Below are positions 59,035-64,000 of a stretch of DNA of 64,000 nt, piece after piece. The notes under the pieces were generated by a model. The model was not told where the DNA came from. It saw nothing but the letters and a program-made list of their open reading frames with translations, and searched no databases. Source of the DNA: an uncultured Oscillospiraceae bacterium (GTDB lineage Bacteria; Bacillota; Clostridia; Oscillospirales; Acutalibacteraceae). Both the position numbers and the translations under genes were made by a program. The stretch is taken from positions 3,411-67,410 of the forward strand of contig UQKB01000010.1 of NCBI GenBank assembly GCA_900541565.1. Reading direction: 5' to 3'. The number at the start of each line of letters is the position of its first letter. Position 1 is the stretch's first letter.

Positions 59035-59937
59035 TTATGGTTGTGCAGTTTGGTTTCTTTGCTTTACGGCATCTAAAAAACGTAAGATTGCTTCGGGCGG
59101 GTCCAGAGAATATAACAGGCCATAGGGGATGCTGTATTCCCAATCTACAGGAATTGTCACCAGGGAAGGATGAATGTCCTTCCAGCATGCGATTGTGGAG
59201 AGTACGCAGTTTGCCTGCTCGCAGCGGTTAAAGACGTCTATATCATAAAAGTTGGGGGTATCTTCAATGTGAATTTGGGGATGGTTTTGTTCAATTTCGT
59301 CCCGAATGCGGTCGTTGATGGGGGAATCTCCCCGCTTGACCATCAGCAGCGTTTCCCCGTACAGGTCCGTGATATGCAAAAGCTTTTTTGAAGCAAGCCG
59401 GTGTTTGACCGGTACGGCACAGCACCGTTTGTATTTACCCAATGGGTAAAAATTGCACCGGCTCAACCACTGCGCAGAATCACAAACGCCTACAAGAAAA
59501 TCAAACCGCTTTCCAATGGAATCTATCACAGATAATATTTCCTTATGGTCGTCCTCAAAAGGAACGATTGAAATTTTAAATTGCGGGAACTGATGGTTGA
59601 CCTGGCTCCATAAATCCATAAAAACCTTGCAGGGATTCAGCATAGAAGTGCCTACCCGGATTGTCACCATTTCGGACTGTTCCATACGTTTGGCATTTTC
59701 TACAGCCTTTTTGGAATAAGCGATCATAAATTTTGCATCTTTATACACCGACTTCCCGGCCTGTGTTAAATAAACGCCGTGGTTTGTGCGCGTCAGCAGC
59801 TTCATGCCAAGCCGCTTTTCCAAAAGGTTCATTTGTTTCATGATCGCGGTGGAAGAAAGAAAAAGCCTGTCTGCCGCTTTTGTAAAGCTGCCGCAATCCG
59901 CAACGCTGATAAAAATATCCAGTTGTGGGTGGTACAC
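59035..59937 (-). CDS. LysR family transcriptional regulator
   Basis: The 300-residue protein has an N-terminal winged helix (LDIFISVADCGSFTKAADRLFLSSTAIMKQMNLLEKRLGMKLL) and a periplasmic-binding-like effector domain from about residue 90. The start is taken as the GTG at 59937, with AAGGAGGTG 9 bases upstream; an in-frame ATG further up at 59991 lacks a site. The genes it controls are not obvious; no divergent gene is adjacent. Confidence 0.88.
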   Translation of the reverse strand: MYHPQLDIFISVADCGSFTKAADRLFLSSTAIMKQMNLLEKRLGMKLLTRTNHGVYLTQAGKSVYKDAKFMIAYSKKAVENAKRMEQSEMVTIRVGTSMLNPCKVFMDLWSQVNHQFPQFKISIVPFEDDHKEILSVIDSIGKRFDFLVGVCDSAQWLSRCNFYPLGKYKRCCAVPVKHRLASKKLLHITDLYGETLLMVKRGDSPINDRIRDEIEQNHPQIHIEDTPNFYDIDVFNRCEQANCVLSTIACWKDIHPSLVTIPVDWEYSIPYGLLYSLDPPEAILRFLDAVKQRNQTAQP

Positions 59938-60290
59938 GCTGTACACCTCCTTCACAATTGCATAAACTTCTAGTTTATACAATCGTATCATGGAGGTGTA
60001 TTCCTGTCAAGAAAAGGAAAGCTTGCCTTTAAAATAAAGTGCTGTTCCCCTGCGGTTTAAAAGCTATTTGTATATCATGCGTTACGAGGGGCATTTATAC
60101 GCCGGGGACTACTTTCAGATAGACTTTGAACATGACCGTTGTCATGATTATGGTGTTATAGTAAAAAAAGTGTTACCATGAAACGCATCCGGCTAAAACA
60201 TAAAAATATAGAAAAAAACATATTTGCTGTACTGTTTCAAGCAAAAAATTGTTTTGGAAAAGCTGTACGGACGTATGTATGGCATACGTG
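59938..60290. other. Intergenic region upstream of the first LysR gene
   Basis: No gene is supported. A palindrome CATGAC-CGTT-GTCATG (60131-60146) may be a regulator site or a weak hairpin after the second LysR gene. Confidence 0.4.
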
Positions 60291-61184
60291 TTAAGATGGA
60301 TTTTCTAACAAATCGCGCAGGCAATCTAAAAATCTTCCTGCCGCTTTAGAAAATATCTGATACTTTTTCCAGACAATACAGGCAGAGGCTTCAAGTTGGG
60401 GGGAAAAAGGCCGAAAACATAACCTGCTCCCCTGGGTGTTGATGAGCTTATCAAAACACAGCGCATACCCCAATCCCTCATCCACCAGCAATGAAGCATT
60501 GAACACCAGATTATAGGTTGCTACCACATTCAACTTGGATAGTTCTTTTTTTAACCACTGTGACAAGTACTGGTCGTCGCCTCGTTGGTGTGAAACAATC
60601 AGCGGTTTATCCCACAAATCTTCGGGACAAATAACTTCTTTTTGAGCCAGCGGGGAATCCTGCCGCATCAACACGCCCCAAATATCCTTGATTGGAATGG
60701 GAATAGATTCATATTTCTGTGGATCAATATTACTAAACAGAAGCCCAAAATCAATGAGCCCTTTATCCAGGTATTCAAGCACATATTCCGCATTGCCGCT
60801 GGAAATGTGATAGTGAATATCTGGATTTTGCTTTTGTATTTTTTTTGCGGCTTCGGCAAAAAAACGAATAATATCGGTTTCGCCGGTGCCAATATATACG
60901 TCGCCAACAATTGCATCATCGCAACGGGTGATTTCATCCTCTGTCCTTTTTACAAGTGAGAGGATTTCCTCTGCCCGCTTGCGCAGGATCATCCCTTCCT
61001 CTGTCAAAATTACCTTCCGGGATCCTTTCGTGCCGCGGATTAAAAGCTGTTTGCCAAGTTCCTCTTCCATGGCTTTCAGCTGGGTAGAAAGGGTAGGCTG
61101 GGAAAGGTGCAGAGACTTTGCCGCCGCTGAAATACTTTGTTCCCTTGCTACAGCTAAAAAATAATGCAAGACACGCAGTTCCAT
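60291..61184 (-). CDS. LysR family transcriptional regulator
   Basis: The 297-residue protein has the winged helix MELRVLHYFLAVAREQSISAAAKSLHLSQPTLSTQLKAMEEELGKQLL and a standard effector domain (VYIGTGETDIIRFFAEA onward). GGGAGG lies 9 bases before the ATG. It is divergent from the lipoprotein remnant, small gene and DUF3737 gene; a dyad and a good rightward promoter lie in the shared space, so that cluster is its likely target. Confidence 0.92.
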   Translation of the reverse strand: MELRVLHYFLAVAREQSISAAAKSLHLSQPTLSTQLKAMEEELGKQLLIRGTKGSRKVILTEEGMILRKRAEEILSLVKRTEDEITRCDDAIVGDVYIGTGETDIIRFFAEAAKKIQKQNPDIHYHISSGNAEYVLEYLDKGLIDFGLLFSNIDPQKYESIPIPIKDIWGVLMRQDSPLAQKEVICPEDLWDKPLIVSHQRGDDQYLSQWLKKELSKLNVVATYNLVFNASLLVDEGLGYALCFDKLINTQGSRLCFRPFSPQLEASACIVWKKYQIFSKAAGRFLDCLRDLLENPS

Positions 61185-61228
61185 CGATACCGCCTCCCTG
61201 CGTTCAGTATAACAGAATATTCCATAAA

Positions 61229-61290
61229 ATTCAACTATACATTTGAATTGTAAATAGGTATTTGCTATTTTTAAATTTGGGCGCTATACT
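61229..61290 (+). promoter_or_regulatory. Divergent LysR-type control region
   Basis: The dyad ATTCAA-N8-TTGAAT (61229-61248) lies upstream of TTGCTA (61262-61267), a 17-base spacer and TATACT (61285-61290) reading right. A dyad just upstream of the -35 box is the typical LysR activation site. Confidence 0.6.
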
Positions 61291-61341
61291 TATATTAGAA
61301 CAAAAAAGAACCTTTCAAATGAAGATAAGGAGTGAACCAGT

Positions 61342-61802
61342 ATAAAAAGGCAATTCAAAGTAATTTTCCGTTTTGCACTGGTGCTTGTCATAGTCATGAC
61401 AGGCTGTAATAGCCCTCGGAGCTTTCCTTATCCTCCGCTGGAGAGAGCAATTCGGCACCTTCCTCTTAAACCTCCTGGGTATTGGAAGAAAGCCATGCGG
61501 ATATGTAAGAACGACGCAGCGGAGACTTGCCGGTATACGGCTATGACAAATCCTATGGTGATGGGGTATTAACGATATTCCTGGCCGATACGAAATTCCT
61601 GACAACAGCGATACGGTAACACAGGCCCATGCAGGGGATGTCTTCTATTCTGACCCCAACCGCATTGTCCTGTATTACCACGACGCGCAGCTCTATAAGG
61701 AATATACGAAAATCGGTACATTTGAAGCAACGGAGGAATTTGTAGCCGCCATAGAATGGAAGGATGGGGAATCAGATCGTAATTACCGACGATGAAGAAT
61801 AA
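61342..61802 (+). pseudogene. Decayed cyclophilin-like lipoprotein gene
   Basis: AAGGAG is followed at the right distance by ATA, not ATG, and then a lipoprotein signal in frame (RQFKVIFRFALVLVIVMTGC, lipobox TGC). The frame then drifts and stops at 61572. A different frame continues with QAHAGDVFYSDPNRIVLYYH and IGTFEATEEFVAAIE, and a third ends with MGNQIVITDDEE before a stop. The middle part matches the cyclophilin-like domain of the intact gene at 63155 (HAGDIMLYNGNQIVIFYGSN). At least two frameshifts and a lost start make it non-functional. Confidence 0.75.
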
Positions 61803-61836
61803 GAACAAAATTTGAAATAGAACGAAGGGAACAAAA

Positions 61837-62073
61837 ATGTCAAACAGAAAATCTATGCAATCTGTCATTCAAAACCTAAAGGATGCAGGATGTGATACGC
61901 AGTGTGTAGAGCAATTTCTTTCTTTAGAGGAAGAAGGAAAGACACAGGAGCAGTTAAAATTGCTTTCCGCCCACCGGCAGCAGCTTCTGGCCAGGGTCCA
62001 CAAGGAAGAAAAGCGGATCGACTGCCTGGATTACCTGGTTTATCAAATACAAAAAGAGAAATCGGCAGGATAA
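61837..62073 (+). CDS. Conserved small helical protein, 78 residues
   Basis: The 78-residue protein is charged and helical, probably coiled-coil (MQSVIQNLKDAGCDTQCVEQFLSLEEEGKTQEQLKLLSAHRQQLLARVHKEEKRIDCLDYLVYQIQKEK). It has three cysteines, AAGGGA before the ATG, and lies 28 bases upstream of the DUF3737 gene. Similar small proteins occur next to redox-related genes in Clostridia; the function is unknown. Confidence 0.75.
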   Translation: MSNRKSMQSVIQNLKDAGCDTQCVEQFLSLEEEGKTQEQLKLLSAHRQQLLARVHKEEKRIDCLDYLVYQIQKEKSAG

Positions 62074-62101
62074 TACTATACGCTTTATGGAGGTTTTTTA
62101 T

Positions 62102-62956
62102 ATGAGAACGATTCGGAATCAGACATTTGATGAAGAACGCGCCCTTTACGGCAGCGCGGACATTTTGGTAAAAGATTGCGCTTTCGACGGCCCGGCGGAC
62201 GGGGAGAGTGCATTTAAAGAATGCAGAAACATACAGGTGGAACATGGCTTTTTTAATCTGCGTTACCCCTTTTGGCATGACCACGGGCTGAAAATTTGCA
62301 ATTCCGAAATGACCGGCCTTTGTCGGGCCGCGCTTTGGTATTCTAATCACATTCAAATTACAAATACCAGGCTCTATGGCATTAAGGCCCTGCTGGAGTG
62401 CAGCAAAGTGAAAATGTGTGGCTGCGACGTTGTTTCCCCGGAATTTGGATGGTCGGTGCATGGTATAAAGATGAAGGATTGCACCGCAGAGAGCGAATAT
62501 TTTATGATGCGTTCTACAAATCTGCTTTTCAGCAATGTGCGGATGAAAGGCAAATACTCCTTCCAGTACATTGAGGACGCTGTCTTTGAAAACTGTGTCT
62601 TTGATACCAAGGATGCCTTTTGGCACGCCAAAAATATTGTGATCCGTGACAGCGTAGTGAAAGGTGAATATCTGGCGTGGTACTGCGAAAACGTCACCTT
62701 TGAAAACTGCAAAATTATTGGCACACAGCCCTTGTGTTACTGTAAAGCTCTAAAGCTTGTAAACTGTGAAATGATTGATACAGATTTAGCCTTTGAACGC
62801 TCTGATGTGCAGGCTGTTATCACCACGCCGGTACGCAGCATTAAGAACCCGTATGCGGGCCGTATTATGGTTCCTGCTGTGGAGGAGATCATTATGGACG
62901 ATAAAAACGCCAAGGGGGAAATCATCATGCAAAAAAAGAATCTGAAAGCGGGGTAA
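62102..62956 (+). CDS. DUF3737 family right-handed beta-helix protein
   Basis: The 284-residue protein is a series of short repeats with regular aromatic and cysteine positions (FENCVFDTKDAFWHAKNIVIRDSVVKGEYLAWYCENVTFENCKI), the pattern of a right-handed parallel beta-helix. It has no signal peptide. The family is annotated as DUF3737 and is uncharacterised. The ATG at 62102 follows TGGAGG. It lies in the LysR-linked cluster. Confidence 0.88.
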   Translation: MRTIRNQTFDEERALYGSADILVKDCAFDGPADGESAFKECRNIQVEHGFFNLRYPFWHDHGLKICNSEMTGLCRAALWYSNHIQITNTRLYGIKALLECSKVKMCGCDVVSPEFGWSVHGIKMKDCTAESEYFMMRSTNLLFSNVRMKGKYSFQYIEDAVFENCVFDTKDAFWHAKNIVIRDSVVKGEYLAWYCENVTFENCKIIGTQPLCYCKALKLVNCEMIDTDLAFERSDVQAVITTPVRSIKNPYAGRIMVPAVEEIIMDDKNAKGEIIMQKKNLKAG

Positions 62957-63154
62957 AAACAGCTTATGCCCGCGCATAGCAGTCATGAAAGAGGGGGCTA
63001 CAAACGCAACCGGCATTATCAAGAAAAAGAACGCACTTCAGCTTCCGGTACATGAACCAGATTTTCGCAAGCATCCTCTGCCTGTTTGGAGCGGTTGTAT
63101 TTGTCCGATTGATACTGTAAAGCAAAAATGAAAATTTGAAAAGCGGTGTAATCT
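62957..63154. other. Short region between DUF3737 and the lipoprotein gene
   Basis: No gene is firmly supported. A 22-codon hydrophobic frame (MNQIFASILCLFGAVVFVRL...; from about 63051) resembles a small membrane peptide, but it has no ribosome binding site. Confidence 0.35.
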
Positions 63155-63880
63155 ATGAAAAGAAAACGATTTTGGATATTGTGCTGCATACTGGCTTTAA
63201 CAGTACTGCTGGCCGGCTGCGCAAATGGGCAACAAGCCGCAGAGCAGATTGAAAGCCTCACAGGTAAAACACAAACGGAAAAGAACCAGGGCGACGCTTC
63301 CGCAGCGCTTAAATCCACAAGCGATTCTTCTGCCCAGTCGGAACGGTTCCCTACAGAAAATACCCGGGCGCAACCAGAAGCGCCTGAAACGGAAAGCAGC
63401 GCTTCCAATCAGATAGTGCAACAGCCCTCTGCGGAAAGCGCACGGCCACAGTCTTCGAACCCTTCCTCTGGTCAAACATCAGCCGGGCAGAAAGCGGAAA
63501 GCAAAGCAGACGGAGAGGAGAATACAGCGACAAAAATGAACGTACAGGTAGGAAACAGCACTTTTACAGCAAGCCTGGAAGACAATGCGGCGGTTGACGC
63601 TTTTATGGAAATGATGGAGAACGCGCCGGTAGTCGTTCAGATGCGCGATTATGCCGGCTTTGAAAAAGTAGGGTCTCTTGGAACGAGCTTACCCACCAGC
63701 GACGTACAAACCACAACACATGCGGGCGACATTATGTTGTACAACGGCAATCAGATTGTAATTTTCTATGGCTCCAATTCGTGGAGCTATACCCGTCTGG
63801 GAAAAATGGATGATTTATCCGGCTGGGAGAAAGCCCTGGGAAGCGGGGATGTAACGGTGACTTTTTCAATAGGAAAATAA
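63155..63880 (+). CDS. Cyclophilin-like domain lipoprotein
   Basis: The 241-residue protein has a lipoprotein signal (LCCILALTVLLAGC, lipobox LAGC), a long low-complexity Gln/Ser/Glu-rich linker (about 25-125) and a C-terminal cyclophilin-like domain (LGTSLPTSDVQTTTHAGDIMLYNGNQIVIFYGSNSWSYTRLGKMDD). It is exported and lipid-anchored, and binds an unknown ligand. It is the intact paralogue of the broken gene at 61342. The ribosome binding site is weak. Confidence 0.85.
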   Translation: MKRKRFWILCCILALTVLLAGCANGQQAAEQIESLTGKTQTEKNQGDASAALKSTSDSSAQSERFPTENTRAQPEAPETESSASNQIVQQPSAESARPQSSNPSSGQTSAGQKAESKADGEENTATKMNVQVGNSTFTASLEDNAAVDAFMEMMENAPVVVQMRDYAGFEKVGSLGTSLPTSDVQTTTHAGDIMLYNGNQIVIFYGSNSWSYTRLGKMDDLSGWEKALGSGDVTVTFSIGK

Positions 63881-64000
63881 TTGTATGTTTGGGGTCCCAA
63901 AGTTCGTTTTTTCCATCCGCTTTGCTTAAAAAAGCTACAGGTTATAGTGAATTGTCAAACTAAGTGCAACAGGAATTGAGCTCAAGTTCCCATAATTCCT
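63881..64000. other. Window end, possible insertion sequence boundary
   Basis: The stretch TAGTGAATTGTCAAACTAAG followed by TGCAACAGG (from about 63946) resembles the terminal repeat of some IS30-like elements. The element itself would lie beyond the window, so this is only a hint. Confidence 0.2.

Noticed and set aside
61865..62626. 253-codon open frame on the minus strand
   Set aside because: Antisense to the small helical gene and DUF3737; composition is typical of a shadow frame.
1..64000. CRISPR arrays, tRNA, rRNA, or complete insertion sequences
   Set aside because: No regularly spaced repeats, cloverleaf sequences, rRNA segments or intact transposase genes were seen by eye.

Overview
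The window looks like chromosomal DNA from an anaerobic, low-to-mid G+C Firmicute, most likely a gut Clostridia of the Oscillospirales/Ruminococcaceae type. This rests on gene content and signals: an L27 with a cleavable N-terminal extension next to its protease Prp, mini-RNase III, consensus sigma-A promoters, strong GGAGG ribosome binding sites, an extracellular starch system that includes a dockerin, flavodoxin/ferredoxin redox genes, and MerR/MarR/LysR-controlled accessory modules. No rRNA, tRNA or CRISPR array was seen. The species is not identifiable from the sequence alone.

Layout. 1-9,000 is mostly core: the end of an M16 peptidase gene, lgt, folD, a divergent ribbon-helix-helix/XRE regulator pair, rplU-prp-rpmA behind a probable L21 leader, a DUF6483-like gene, obgE, mrnC, a YitT protein, and rpsF-ssb-rpsR behind a consensus promoter and a probable S6:S18 leader. 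9,000-19,400 holds two membrane/hypothetical genes, two tandem secreted pullulanases (the second with MucBP, dockerin and starch-binding modules), an iron-type alcohol dehydrogenase, a DUF1874-like protein and a zinc-ribbon membrane protein. 19,750-22,700 has a MATE transporter fused to a histidine-kinase-type ATPase domain, and an esterase. 22,900-30,750 is a glycan module: wecE-like aminotransferase, two ATP-grasp ligases, a hexapeptide acyltransferase, a polyprenyl-phosphate glycosyltransferase, two half-size EmrE-type membrane proteins, rfbA and rfbB. Together these could make a dTDP-4-amino-4,6-dideoxy sugar, modify its amine, load it on a lipid carrier and flip it, much like the Arn pathway. 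30,860-37,150 has a DUF4190 protein, a second Lgt-like protein, a secreted ricin-repeat metzincin protease, pyrE and radC.

37,150-43,900 is a drug-response island: a heterodimeric ABC exporter under a MarR regulator, a folded RNA-like element plus terminator between marR and the exporter genes, and a BmrR-like MerR gene whose promoter overlaps an opposing MerR-type promoter (19-bp spacer), followed by an AraC regulator and a GlcG/HbpS protein. 44,300-49,500 is metal homeostasis: a ZIP transporter facing ArsR-HMA-P-type ATPase, then a two-gene SufC-SufB module. 49,600-52,860 is a redox cluster (lipoprotein flavodoxin, frameshifted alcohol dehydrogenase, EFR1-type ferredoxin protein) read from a second MerR-type promoter. 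52,900-58,450 has an EamA transporter, an OmpR-type two-component system and a second P-type ATPase. 58,560-64,000 is accessory and partly decayed: a broken TnpV-like gene, two LysR regulators, a broken cyclophilin-like lipoprotein gene with an intact paralogue downstream, and a DUF3737 beta-helix protein with a small partner.

Recurring theme: regulators sit beside what they control, with operators visible at base level. The least explained pieces are the structured element at about 40,719-40,826, the amino-sugar/ATP-grasp/flippase operon, and the MATE-ATPase fusion.
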